Shown piece after piece: positions 49,214-57,942 of a stretch of DNA of 64,000 nucleotides; position 1 is the first letter of the stretch, and the number at the start of each line of letters is the position of its first letter. The stretch covers positions 1-64,000 of the forward strand of contig MNWR01000057.1 of assembly GCA_001872725.1 (NCBI GenBank), read 5' to 3'. This stretch comes from Proteobacteria bacterium CG1_02_64_396. Its GTDB lineage: Bacteria; Pseudomonadota; MNWR01; CG1-02-64-396. Below the pieces are notes generated by a model. It did no database searches. It saw only the letters and a list, made by a program, of their open reading frames with translations, and was not told where the DNA came from. The position numbers and the translations under genes were made by a program.

Positions 49214-50827
49214 TTATTTCAAAGCATGCATCTTCATCAGCACATCGTTGGCCTGACGGATCGACTTGTTCTCGATCGAACCGGCCATGGCGCGGCTGAC
49301 GACGATGTTGGTCAGGAAGACCAGCGGTACCAAAATCAGCGCTGAACTGGTGGCCGGCATGACCCCCGAAGCGCCGAAGAACTCGACCTCGTTCATCCAG
49401 CCGATCATGGCGCCGACCGCCCCGATCAACCCCACCAACATTCCCCACAAAGCGCCGTACTTGTTCGACTTGCTGTCCCACACCCCCAAGATCAAGGTCG
49501 GAAAGATCGTTGCGCCGGCGATGGCGAAGGCCATGGCGACGATCTGGGCGATCAGGGCCGGGGGATTCATGGCGATCCAGACCACGATGGCGACGATCAC
49601 CACGGTGAAGATCCGAGCCACCTTGAGCCGTTGCTGGTCGCTCGAATGGGGCTTGAGGACCGAGGCGTAGATGTCATGGCTCATCGCCGAGGCGCCCGCC
49701 ACCATCAATCCGGCCACGGTCGACAGACCGGCGGCCAGGGCTCCGGAGGCCAGGTAGCCGATGAACCACAGACCCAGCCCCGCCTTTTCGGGGGCCGAAA
49801 GGATGATGACGTCGGCGACCGCCGTGCCGCCGCCGGGGTTGAAGAGCTGCCCCAACGCCGCGTAGGCGGGGCTCGACCAATACAGCAGACCGATGAAGAA
49901 CAGCCCCCACACCACCGACTTGCGGGCGACGTTTTCGTCTTTAACGGTGTAGAAGCGCACGATGATGTGGGGCAGACCGGCGGTCCCCACCATCAGGGTG
50001 AAGGCGAGCGCCACAAACTGATAGAAGGTGCCGTTGGCCCAGGGAAGGATGTAATCGGGATGCGCGGCCCCCACCTGAGAAACGATGGCGCCGTACTCGA
50101 TCTGGGGCAGCACCACAGCCTCGCCGGTGGCGGCGGTCAGCAGCGGCCACAGGGGAATCAAGAAACCGGTAATCAGCACCACGTATTGAATCTGCTGGTT
50201 GCGGGTCACCCCCGCCTGGCCCGACATCAGCATGTACACCAGCACCACCCCGGCGGCGAAGAAGACACTTCCCTCGTAGCCCATGCCGAAGATCCAGCCC
50301 GAGATCAGGCCGATCCCCTTGAACTGGGCGGTGGCGTAGGTGATGGCGATGATGACGGTGACCAGGGCGGCGATCATGCGCACCGCGTGGCTGTCGAAGC
50401 GATCCCCCAAGAACTCGGGCACCGTGTATTTACCGAAGCGGCGGATTTGGCTGGCGACCAGTGCCAGCAGCAGCACATAGCCGCCGGTCCAGCCGATGAT
50501 GTAGCCCAGCCCGAAGAACCCCTTGAGGTAGAGCAGACCGGCCATCCCCATGAAGGAGGCGGCGCTCATCCAGTCGGAGGCGATGGCCATACCGTTGCCG
50601 ATGGTGCCGATGTTGCGCCCCGCCACCCAATATCCGGCGGTGTCGCGTACCCGCATCATCCAGCCCACCCCCAGATACAGCAGGATGAAGCCGATCATGA
50701 TCCCGGCCGGGATCGCCTTGAAGCCTTGTTCGATTTGAAACAGCTCTTCGCCCGCCGCCCAAACGGGGGCGGCGACGAGGCTCAATGCCAGACCCAGCAG
50801 GGCGGCGGCTTTACGTTGAAAATTCAT
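49214..50827 (-). CDS. Sodium:solute symporter, acetate-type (VC_2705 subfamily)
   Basis: A 537-residue membrane protein from ATG 50827. An N-terminal signal-like segment precedes 12-13 helices. SSS-family signatures include GYWVAGRNIGTIGNGMAIASDWMSAASFMGMAGL (in parts), TVPEFLGDRF, and ASGALAAGLSTVAGLMV. With the small DUF4212 subunit directly upstream it forms the two-subunit symporter type linked to acetate or other short carboxylates. The acs gene in the same block supports acetate as substrate. Confidence 0.85.
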   Translation of the reverse strand: MNFQRKAAALLGLALSLVAAPVWAAGEELFQIEQGFKAIPAGIMIGFILLYLGVGWMMRVRDTAGYWVAGRNIGTIGNGMAIASDWMSAASFMGMAGLLYLKGFFGLGYIIGWTGGYVLLLALVASQIRRFGKYTVPEFLGDRFDSHAVRMIAALVTVIIAITYATAQFKGIGLISGWIFGMGYEGSVFFAAGVVLVYMLMSGQAGVTRNQQIQYVVLITGFLIPLWPLLTAATGEAVVLPQIEYGAIVSQVGAAHPDYILPWANGTFYQFVALAFTLMVGTAGLPHIIVRFYTVKDENVARKSVVWGLFFIGLLYWSSPAYAALGQLFNPGGGTAVADVIILSAPEKAGLGLWFIGYLASGALAAGLSTVAGLMVAGASAMSHDIYASVLKPHSSDQQRLKVARIFTVVIVAIVVWIAMNPPALIAQIVAMAFAIAGATIFPTLILGVWDSKSNKYGALWGMLVGLIGAVGAMIGWMNEVEFFGASGVMPATSSALILVPLVFLTNIVVSRAMAGSIENKSIRQANDVLMKMHALK

Positions 50828-50838
50828 GGCGGCTCCCC

Positions 50839-51135
50839 TCATTCCTTGACGTTGTCGTTCCACAGCTTCACGAACAACGCGCAAAGCAGGATGAAACTGA
50901 CGGTGATGAACTGGGCGACCAGCCAGTAATGCAGCGGGAAGCCAAGGAAATGGGCCTGCACGAGAGGGCCATTGCCCTTCTCGTCGCCGGTGAGCCAAAT
51001 CAAGACGGGGATGCCGTAGGCGATCAGCGCCCACAAGGCGACCACAATCTTGGCCGCTTTGGTTTCGGCTTTGACCGAGGGTTGGGTGGGATTGAAAAAG
51101 CTGATCTGAACCGCTTGTTCACGGGGTTCGGTCAT
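50839..51135 (-). CDS. DUF4212 symporter small subunit
   Basis: A 98-residue protein from ATG 51135, 11 bp before the symporter gene. Two membrane helices (KIVVALWALIAYGIPVLIWL and HYWLVAQFITVSFILLCALFV) give the DUF4212 layout. It pairs with the SSS protein. Confidence 0.85.
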   Translation of the reverse strand: MTEPREQAVQISFFNPTQPSVKAETKAAKIVVALWALIAYGIPVLIWLTGDEKGNGPLVQAHFLGFPLHYWLVAQFITVSFILLCALFVKLWNDNVKE

Positions 51136-51206
51136 GGGTCAAACCTCCTGCAATCGAAAAGATGGGGCCGCAGGTGCGACCCCCAGGGAGGAGAGAGGAG
51201 GAGGCC

Positions 51207-52277
51207 TCATAGCAGGATCTGGAGCTGCGCGCTCACGGTGTTCACCGCCGAACCGCCCGAGGGCTTTTTGCTGGCGTACTCCACCTTGACGTTGGCGCCG
51301 TGGCCGTCGATCAGGTAGTTCACCCCGGCGCGCACGGTCGAAAAATCGGTGCCGGTGTCGAAATCGAACGACTCGATCTTCACCACCGGCTGGAGGTCGC
51401 CGACCTTGTAACCGGCCTGGACGAAGTACCCCTTGCCGGAGTTGGTGCCGTTGTTTTTGTAGGTGTAGTAGGCCGCTTGGCCGCTCAGCACGTTCTCGCC
51501 CAGCGGCATGTCGAGCACTGCGTCGAAGGTGGTGGCGGTGTAGGTCTTGCCAAAGGTCGCCGCATCCTTCTGGGTGTCGATGCCGACGCCGAACGAGAGC
51601 ACCTCCTTCTTACCCAGGTAGTTGTTGGAGTAGAAGAAGCCGGTCTCGGCATCGCGTAGGTTGATCTGCACCCGGCCGGTGATCCGCTTGCTGTTGCTGG
51701 AGGTGGTCAGGGCGGAGCCGGTGGAATCGACCTGGCCGCCGTCGAAGACCCCAACCCGAAAGTCGACCATGTTGTCGGCCAGCAGCCCGCGCAGCTCGAC
51801 GCCGGTGTCGCGCCAGACGTTGGTGTTGGGCATCTTGACCAGGTCGAGGTTGTAGTCGACGCCAAGCAGGGAGGCAGCCGATTGGCGGTTGTGGTGCGAG
51901 AAGGGGAGCAAGATGTACCCGGCGGCCAGATTGAGCCCGCCAGGAAGCTTGAGGTCGACGTAGGCGTCCTGGGTGAAGATCCCCTTGCCGCCCGAACCGG
52001 TGGCGGCCCCGTTGGCCCCCTTGCCCTGGTTGTAGTCGTCGGTCTCCATGAAGAACGAGACGGTCTCGTTGATGTTGCCCGACAGGATGATGCGGGAGCG
52101 GCGGATGAAGAAGTCGCCGGGTCCGTTGCTGGGGTCTTCGTACTTGACCTGCATCAGGTAGCGCACATCGATGGAGGTGTTGTCGTCGACCTGAATCTTG
52201 GCCGCGAAGGCGGGGGTGGCGAGCAGCGCGGCGCCCATCACACCGGCGGCGAGCAATGCGGACTGACGTAGCTTCAT
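51207..52277 (-). CDS. Outer-membrane porin, phosphate-selective OprO/P-like
   Basis: A 356-residue protein from ATG 52277 after GGAGG. A Sec signal (MKLRQSALLAAGVMGAALLATPAFA) is followed by a beta-barrel sequence: YLMQVKYEDPSNGPGDFFIRRSRIILSGNIN, GTGVELRGLLADNMVDFRVGVFDG, and a C-terminal AQLQILL strand. It heads the acetate block, so it probably lets the substrate cross the outer membrane; family members otherwise carry phosphate. Confidence 0.85.
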   Translation of the reverse strand: MKLRQSALLAAGVMGAALLATPAFAAKIQVDDNTSIDVRYLMQVKYEDPSNGPGDFFIRRSRIILSGNINETVSFFMETDDYNQGKGANGAATGSGGKGIFTQDAYVDLKLPGGLNLAAGYILLPFSHHNRQSAASLLGVDYNLDLVKMPNTNVWRDTGVELRGLLADNMVDFRVGVFDGGQVDSTGSALTTSSNSKRITGRVQINLRDAETGFFYSNNYLGKKEVLSFGVGIDTQKDAATFGKTYTATTFDAVLDMPLGENVLSGQAAYYTYKNNGTNSGKGYFVQAGYKVGDLQPVVKIESFDFDTGTDFSTVRAGVNYLIDGHGANVKVEYASKKPSGGSAVNTVSAQLQILL

Positions 52278-52515
52278 GGGTTTCCTCCTGGGAATGGGGG
52301 CTGGGCCGCTCCTGTTCACCGCCAAGCGGTGGGTTTTTGGAGCTGTGCCCGTTAATCTGCGCCCCGGAGGGGGCGCCGTTTCGATTGCGCCAGGGCTGCC
52401 ACCCTGTCGCTTTCAAACAAGCCGTGCAGACGGCGCCCCTTCCACTTCAAGAGCTGTGCCACGCAAGAAAACCACGCAACATCAGTGCTTTAAACAATTT
52501 CCCTTTTTTGGTGGT

Positions 52516-52554
52516 GTTACGATGGGTAACGAAACAACGTTACGATGGGTAACG
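52516..52554. promoter_or_regulatory. Two GTTACGATGGGTAAC operator-like repeats
   Basis: GTTACGATGGGTAACG at 52516-52531 and 52539-52554 (23 bp apart), each an inverted GTTAC-N5-GTAAC, plus a further GTAAC at 52556-52560. They lie 240 bp upstream of the porin gene and may bind a regulator of the acetate block. Confidence 0.5.
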
Positions 52555-52694
52555 GGTAACGTTTCGAGGCTAAGGGAGAGGTCTTGTTGTTGAACCGAAA
52601 GGCATCGGCCCGAGGGAGGGCCTCCCACATTCTTTTTATCGTGAGGGTTTGAGGGGATGTGGAAGGGAAGGGATTTGTGGGATGAAAACAATTT

Positions 52695-52719
52695 GTGGGA
52701 GCGCCGCCTCGGCGCGATT
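52695..52719. repeat. REP-like element
   Basis: GTGGGAGCGCCGCCTCGGCGCGATT, direct orientation of the REP-like family. Confidence 0.8.
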
Positions 52720-52855
52720 CATTGTTCAAGATAGCGCTCCAACTGGAATAGCCAGGTGGATTGAACCGTTCGACCCCCACCTGTCCTCCCCCTGCCAAGG
52801 GGGGGACGCAAGCGGGTAAAGGGGTGCCCAAAAGCCCCCTCTCCCTGGCAGGGAG

Positions 52856-53007
52856 CCCCTAGGAGGCTGTCGGACTTGAGACCGTCCTACTGCGCCGGCG
52901 GGTAATCGGTCCAAATTTCCCCGGTTTTTCGTCACATAGTCACCACTATGATCCTCATTCCCCACTCGGCTCGCTACGGACGCTCAAGTCCGACAGCCTC
53001 CTAGGGG
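52856..53007. mobile_element. 152-bp MITE-like element with 25-bp perfect terminal repeats
   Basis: Arms 52856-52880 and 52983-53007 are perfect inverted repeats (CCCCTAGGAGGCTGTCGGACTTGAG and its complement), with CTAG near the tips. The 102-bp interior has no gene. Size, arm length and lack of coding suit a non-autonomous transposable element mobilised in trans. Confidence 0.75.
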
Positions 53008-53034
53008 AACCGACCGTTCGGCGAGGTCAAGGTT

Positions 53035-53566
53035 ATGGAAGAAATGGCAAACCCATCTCCGAACGACGAGTTGCATCGTTGCTTGCGCCCCCATTCCCGA
53101 AACTACATTCAGGCGTATGCCATTGGCGTTTTTCTCGATGCCGAGATTGCTTTGTTTTTCAAAATGGCAGGTTCAGCGAACGCCATCGCAGCCGGTTTGA
53201 TCGTGTTGCTCGCGGCGGCAACCAGTGTTTTGGTGATTCGTTTGCGTCAGAAAACCATGGAGTTAAACGCGGCGTTGCGGTTGAAGGTATTCGTTTCGCT
53301 TGATGTTCAAGGCAGGTTTCAGGCGTTGCGTGCACTGAATGGGGTGGTGCTTATATCGGGAGGGGGTGGTGGGTATTGGGGTTTTAGTTGCCTGCGACCA
53401 AGTCCTGACGCATGGAGTCATAACACCCGATGTCTATCGAGGGTGCGCGATTGCAGGTCTCAGTACCGCAGCAGGGGTTGGGATTCGCTGGCTCCGGCGT
53501 GACCTTTATTCGTCCGGTTCGTATCAACTTTTGGAAGGACGCGTTCCGCCGCGTCCCTGGTCATGA
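53035..53566 (+). pseudogene. Small membrane protein gene with a frameshift
   Basis: A frame from ATG 53035 (MEEMANPSPNDELHRC) encodes membrane helices (AIAAGLIVLLAAATSVLVIRL), then loses sense after LNGVVLISGG. A +1-type shift in the G-rich stretch near 53360-53385 restores GVVGIGVLVACDQVLTHGVI, VYRGCAIAGLSTAAGVGIRWLRR to a stop at 53566. The combined protein would be about 175 residues with three or four helices. The break is either a real mutation or a sequencing error in the G-run. Confidence 0.55.
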
Positions 53567-53660
53567 TCGGGCATGGCTCTCCAGAAAACCTCAGCCCGAG
53601 GGCGGGCCTCCTGCCCCGAGGGTGTGGCCTTCCACGTGAGGGCAACCGGTGGATGTGGTG

Positions 53661-53687
53661 GTAGGAGCGCCGCCCTCGGCGCGATTG
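53661..53687. repeat. REP-like element
   Basis: GTAGGAGCGCCGCCCTCGGCGCGATTG, direct orientation, in the gap before the first hydroxylase gene. Confidence 0.8.
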
Positions 53688-53817
53688 AAGAGGCAAAGCC
53701 TCGCCTCCCAGCCCCACCCCATTTTCCCCCACGCCTTTCCCCCGCCCCCCGCAAACCTGTAATCTGCCCCCACGGGGCCTGCCACTTTGGTCCGACTCGA
53801 ATGCAAACGAGGTCGCG

Positions 53818-55029
53818 ATGGGCGTGCAAAACGATGTGTTGATTGCCGGGGGGGGGCTCTCGGGGCTGACGATGGCGACCGCCTTGGCGGGCCAAGGGTT
53901 GAACGTCACGGTGGTCGATCCGGCTGCGGCGGGGGGGCGTCCTTCGGGGGGGGAGACCCGGATCTCGGCGCTGGCCCGTGGCAGCGTCGAATGGCTGGAG
54001 CACTGGGGGGTGTGGGACTTGGTGCGCGGCGCCGAGCCGATCAAGGCGGTGCAGGTGCGCGAGGCGGGGCAATCGGGGGGGGCGCTGCTGCACCATAGCC
54101 AGATGGGGGAGGGGGCGGCCGGATACGTCGTCCCCAACGACGCCCTGCTCGCCGCCCTGGATCGCCGGGTCGCTGAGGCGGGGATCGCCGTGATTCAAGG
54201 GGCGGGGGTCGCCTCGGTGCTACCCTGGAACGACCACGTTTCGGTCCGCCTGAGCGACGGCGCCACCCACCGCGCCGCCCTGGTGATCGGGGCCGACGGC
54301 CAGAACTCGGTCGTGCGCCGCATGCTGCGTCTGAAATCCCACAGCTACCACCACAACCAATATGCCCTGATCGCCAACGTCACCCCCGAAAAACCGCATC
54401 AAGGTGTCGCCTTCGAGCGTTTCATCGACGCAGGTCCCCTGGCGCTGCTGCCGCTTCCCGAAAACCGCATGGCCATGGTCTGGACCGCCAAACGCAAGGA
54501 GGCGATGCAGTTGCTCGATCTGAGCGACGAGCAGTTCTGCCGCGCCCTGCGAATTCGCTTCGGCGACGACCTGGGCGACTTTTCCGCCCCCACCCCCCGC
54601 CGCCTATTCCCATTGGTGCTGGAGCGGGCCGAACACATGGTCTCCAAGCGGGCAGCCCTGATCGGCAATGCCGCCCACTCGCTGCATCCGTTGGCGGGGC
54701 AGGGGTTCAACCTGGGTCTGCGCGACGTGGCGGAGTTGGCCGAGCGGGTGCTCGATCGGCACCGCGCCGGGGGGGACCTGGGGGACGCCGCCGTGCTCGA
54801 CGGCTATGAACAGGCGCGGCGCCGCGACATCGACGCCACCATCGCCTTCACCGAGGCGCTCAACCTGCTCTACACCTGCCCCGCCCCCCCGGTGGCCTGG
54901 GGACGGCGGCAGGGATTGAACCTCTTCGACCGTTTCGATGAGCTTAAAAAAGGGCTGATGCGCCGCACCATGGGGCTGCATCTGGCTCCGCCGCCTTTGC
55001 CCACCCGCCAGGGGGAGACCCATGAATAA
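53818..55029 (+). CDS. UbiH/UbiF-type FAD monooxygenase
   Basis: A 403-residue protein from ATG 53818. FAD-binding motifs: DVLIAGGGLSGLTMATALA (Rossmann), the DG motif ALVIGADGQNSVVRRML, and the GD-type motif AALIGNAAHSLHPLAGQGFNLGLRDVAELA. This is the ubiquinone hydroxylase family, which adds ring hydroxyls in ubiquinone synthesis. It overlaps the next hydroxylase gene by 8 bp, so two sequential hydroxylations are likely encoded together. Ring position specificity cannot be read. Confidence 0.85.
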   Translation: MGVQNDVLIAGGGLSGLTMATALAGQGLNVTVVDPAAAGGRPSGGETRISALARGSVEWLEHWGVWDLVRGAEPIKAVQVREAGQSGGALLHHSQMGEGAAGYVVPNDALLAALDRRVAEAGIAVIQGAGVASVLPWNDHVSVRLSDGATHRAALVIGADGQNSVVRRMLRLKSHSYHHNQYALIANVTPEKPHQGVAFERFIDAGPLALLPLPENRMAMVWTAKRKEAMQLLDLSDEQFCRALRIRFGDDLGDFSAPTPRRLFPLVLERAEHMVSKRAALIGNAAHSLHPLAGQGFNLGLRDVAELAERVLDRHRAGGDLGDAAVLDGYEQARRRDIDATIAFTEALNLLYTCPAPPVAWGRRQGLNLFDRFDELKKGLMRRTMGLHLAPPPLPTRQGETHE

Positions 55030-56272
55030 ACCGCTGCCCCGCCGCGAATGTGATGTGTTGATCCTGGGGGGCGGCATGACCGGCGCGACCCTGGCGCTCG
55101 CCCTGGCCGAGACCGATCTGACGGTGGCGCTGGTCGACCGGGCCGATCCCTTGCACGACGCCCGGCAGGGGGCGGAGCATCGGGTCAGCGCCGTGGTGGC
55201 CGGATCGGTCCGGGTGCTGCAAACCATCGGCGCTTGGGAGGGGCTGGAGCGGCGCGGGGTGAATCCCATCGAGGCGATCCAGGTGCTCGACGACGACTCG
55301 CCGGCGACGATTCGCTTCGAGGCATCCGACGCCGACCTGCCCCACCTGGGGGTGCTCGCCCACAATCAAGCGATTGTCGATGCCCTGCACGAGGCGCTGC
55401 TCGGCGCCAGCCGAGTGCGGGTCTACCGCAACGCCGCCCCCCGCGACTTGGTGGACGAAGGGGCGCGGGCGGCGGTGACCATCGACGACAACGGCGCGAC
55501 GGTGCGGTTGGTTGCCAAGGTGGCGATTGCCGCCGATGGACGCGACAGCGGCATCCGCGAGCAACTCGGCATCGCCACCCTGGGGCACGACTACCACCAG
55601 AGCGGGGTGGTCGCCACCATCAAACCCGAATACCCCCACCGCAACATGGCCTGGCAGCGTTTTCTGCCCACCGGCCCACTCGCCTTTTTGCCCCTGACCG
55701 AAAACCGCTGCTCCATCGTCTGGACCCTGCCGACCGAGCAGGCCCGAGAGGTCTGCGCCCTGGACGACGAGGCCTTCCGCGCCACCTTGGGGCGCGCCTT
55801 CGGCCCCGATTTGGGCCGCATCGTCGAGGCCGGACCCCGCTTTGCCTTCCCCTTCAAATTGGCCCACGCCCACCGTTATGGGCGCGGTCGCATCTGGCTG
55901 GCGGGGGACGCCGCCCACGCCGTCCACCCCCTGGCGGGGCTCGGTTACAACCTGGCGGTGCGCGACGTGGCCTGGCTGGCCCAGGTGTTGGTCGAGGCGA
56001 GCTACGCCCGACAAGACATCGGCGGTGCGCGGGCGCTCAAACGCTACGAATCGGGCCGCATGCCCGACTCGGTGCTGACCTCGGCCTACGTCGACAGCTT
56101 CAACTTCCTCTTCTCGACCGAAGACCCGGTGCGCCAGACGCTGCGCCGCAGCGCGATTGCCGCCGTCAACATGGTGGGTCCGCTGCGCCGGTTGATGATG
56201 CGCGAGGGGATGGGGATGGGGGTGTTCGGGCTGGCGGGACCGAGGCTTTTGCGGGGGGAGGGGCTGCGCTAA
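55022..56272 (+). CDS. Second UbiH-family FAD monooxygenase
   Basis: A 416-residue protein from ATG 55022. It has DVLILGGGMTGATLALALAETDL, VAIAADGRDSGIREQLG, and IWLAGDAAHAVHPLAGLGYNLAVRDVAWLA. It is related to but distinct from the upstream gene, as expected for a pair acting on different ring positions. The C-terminal 50 residues, beginning RQTLRRSAIAAVNMVGPLRRL, match the family's tail. Confidence 0.85.
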   Translation: MNKPLPRRECDVLILGGGMTGATLALALAETDLTVALVDRADPLHDARQGAEHRVSAVVAGSVRVLQTIGAWEGLERRGVNPIEAIQVLDDDSPATIRFEASDADLPHLGVLAHNQAIVDALHEALLGASRVRVYRNAAPRDLVDEGARAAVTIDDNGATVRLVAKVAIAADGRDSGIREQLGIATLGHDYHQSGVVATIKPEYPHRNMAWQRFLPTGPLAFLPLTENRCSIVWTLPTEQAREVCALDDEAFRATLGRAFGPDLGRIVEAGPRFAFPFKLAHAHRYGRGRIWLAGDAAHAVHPLAGLGYNLAVRDVAWLAQVLVEASYARQDIGGARALKRYESGRMPDSVLTSAYVDSFNFLFSTEDPVRQTLRRSAIAAVNMVGPLRRLMMREGMGMGVFGLAGPRLLRGEGLR

Positions 56273-56303
56273 GCGGCCCCATCCAGGGAGAGGCGAAGGG
56301 GAT

Positions 56304-56996
56304 CTACCTTTCGATTCCGCCGCGCAGATTGGCGGGGACGGCGCGATCCATCTGCTTGGGGTAGGGAAGATTCAGCCCCCCCATGCTGGCGATGAAGCCC
56401 TCCCGGTCGACCCCGCCGCCGATCCGCTCATTGATCGCCTTTTCTTGGCCGATGCAGCTCACCCGCCTGCCTGCGTAGTCATGGCCGGGGTAGATCAGCA
56501 CCTCGTCGGGAAGCTCAAAGAGCTTTTTGGTGATCGAGTCGAACAGCGTCCCCGCATCGCCACTTTGAAAATCGGTGCGGCCACATTTGCCGATGAGCAA
56601 TGCGTCGCCGGTGAACAGGCAGTTGCGCCAGTGGTAGGTCATGCAGCCCGAGGTATGGCCGGGGGTGGCGATGGCACGGATGACCTCGAAGCCGAAGGGG
56701 ATGGCGTCGCCGTCCTCTACCGTCATATCGCTGCCGCTGGCTCCCTCAAAGGCCCCCACCCCGTAGTCGGCCCCAGTCTTGCGCCGCAGTGCGTCGGCCC
56801 CGGTGACGTGGTCGGCATGAATGTGGGTGTCGAGAATCAAGATCAGATCAAGGCTCTCCTCCTCCAGCACCGCCAAATCCCGCTTAACCTGCTCTAAAAC
56901 CGGGTCGATGATGACCGCCTCGCGGGTGATCGGGTCGCCCAGGATGTAGCTATAGGTCGAGGTGGCGTCGTCAAAGAGTTGGCGAAAAACGATCAT
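56304..56996 (-). CDS. ETHE1-like persulfide dioxygenase
   Basis: A 230-residue protein from ATG 56996. A metallo-beta-lactamase fold with H58, H60, D62 and H63 (THIHADHVTG), then TPGHTSGCMTY, FTGDALLIGKCGRTDFQSGDA and IYPGHDYAG. The CGRTDFQ segment and the STYSYIL start are typical of ETHE1-type enzymes, which oxidise glutathione persulfide in sulfide detoxification. It is a single gene, convergent with the second hydroxylase gene. Confidence 0.9.
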   Translation of the reverse strand: MIVFRQLFDDATSTYSYILGDPITREAVIIDPVLEQVKRDLAVLEEESLDLILILDTHIHADHVTGADALRRKTGADYGVGAFEGASGSDMTVEDGDAIPFGFEVIRAIATPGHTSGCMTYHWRNCLFTGDALLIGKCGRTDFQSGDAGTLFDSITKKLFELPDEVLIYPGHDYAGRRVSCIGQEKAINERIGGGVDREGFIASMGGLNLPYPKQMDRAVPANLRGGIER

Positions 56997-57039
56997 GTCG
57001 GCTCCGGAAATTGAGGGTGTCTCGGTGCGAGTGGCGACC

Positions 57040-57942
57040 TTAGTCCCGGCGCCAGCGGGCGGCCAGCAATGGGCCGGTCAGGTTGTGCCAGATTGAGAAG
57101 ATCGCCCCTGGCAGGGCGGCTAACCCCCCGAAATGGGCGGCGGCCAACGCCACGGCGAGCCCCGAGTTTTGCATTCCCACCTCGATGGCCACAGTACGAC
57201 GCTGTTTGAGGTCGAGCCCTGTCCGCTTCGCTCCAAGGTAACCCAACGCCAGACCTGCTCCGTTGAGCAGCGCCACCGCCAGCAGAACCGGGGCGATGGC
57301 GGCGTTCAGCTGATGCAGGTTCAAGGCGACAACCACCCCGACGATCCAGGCGATCACCCCCATCGACAGGAGCGGCAGCGCCCCTTGAATCACAGTGGGG
57401 GAGGGGCTCCACAGGGCACGCAGCCCAATACCAAGCGCCACCGGCAACAGCACGATTTGCCCCACCGAAATCAGCAGTCCCGCCGGATCGACCGGCAACC
57501 AGCTTGAGGCAAGCCACCAAATCCAAAAGGGGGTAAGCAGGGGGGAGGCAAGGGTTGAGGCGGTGGTCATGGCGATGGACAGCGGCACATCCCCCTTGGC
57601 CAAAAAGGCGATGACGTTTGAGGCGGTACCGCCGGGGACGGCCCCCACTAAGATCAAGCCCAGAGCCAGCTCAGGGGGCAGTTGCAGCGCCCAGGCGATC
57701 CCCCAGGCCGACAGCGGCATCACCCCGTATTGCAGGGCCAGTCCGATCAGCAGTGGTTTGCCCGCGCCGCGTAGCCCGCGCAGGTCGTTCGTGGTGACGG
57801 TCAGTCCCATGCCGAGCATGACGGCCGCGAGCATGGGGGCGATCCACCCCTTGCCGGAGCTGGCGATCTCGGGGAGTAAGGCCCCCCAGACGGCCCCGAG
57901 GAGCACCCAGAGGGGGAAGAGGGTTTGCAGCCGCTGGGTCAC
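57040..57942 (-). CDS. Bile-acid:sodium-symporter-family (BASS) transporter
   Basis: A 300-residue membrane protein from GTG 57942, overlapping the upstream stop as GTGA. About 9-10 helices with BASS motifs: MLGMGLTVTTNDLRGL, LVGAVPGGTASNVIAFLAKGDVPLS, EVGMQNSGLAVALAAAHFG. Bacterial members carry organic anions such as pyruvate or pantothenate precursors; the substrate here is unknown. Confidence 0.85.
   Translation of the reverse strand: MTQRLQTLFPLWVLLGAVWGALLPEIASSGKGWIAPMLAAVMLGMGLTVTTNDLRGLRGAGKPLLIGLALQYGVMPLSAWGIAWALQLPPELALGLILVGAVPGGTASNVIAFLAKGDVPLSIAMTTASTLASPLLTPFWIWWLASSWLPVDPAGLLISVGQIVLLPVALGIGLRALWSPSPTVIQGALPLLSMGVIAWIVGVVVALNLHQLNAAIAPVLLAVALLNGAGLALGYLGAKRTGLDLKQRRTVAIEVGMQNSGLAVALAAAHFGGLAALPGAIFSIWHNLTGPLLAARWRRD

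Larger units (their letters stand above)
52278..53034. other. Gap upstream of the porin gene
   Basis: 757 bp without a gene. It holds two GTTAC-N5-GTAAC repeats (52516-52554), a REP-like element (52695-52719) and a MITE-like element (52856-53007). The porin/acetate promoter should also lie here, but I could not fix its boxes. Confidence 0.6.

Noticed and set aside
54944-56014. 356-codon minus-strand frame opposite the second hydroxylase
   Set aside because: Antisense shadow of a clear FAD monooxygenase gene.
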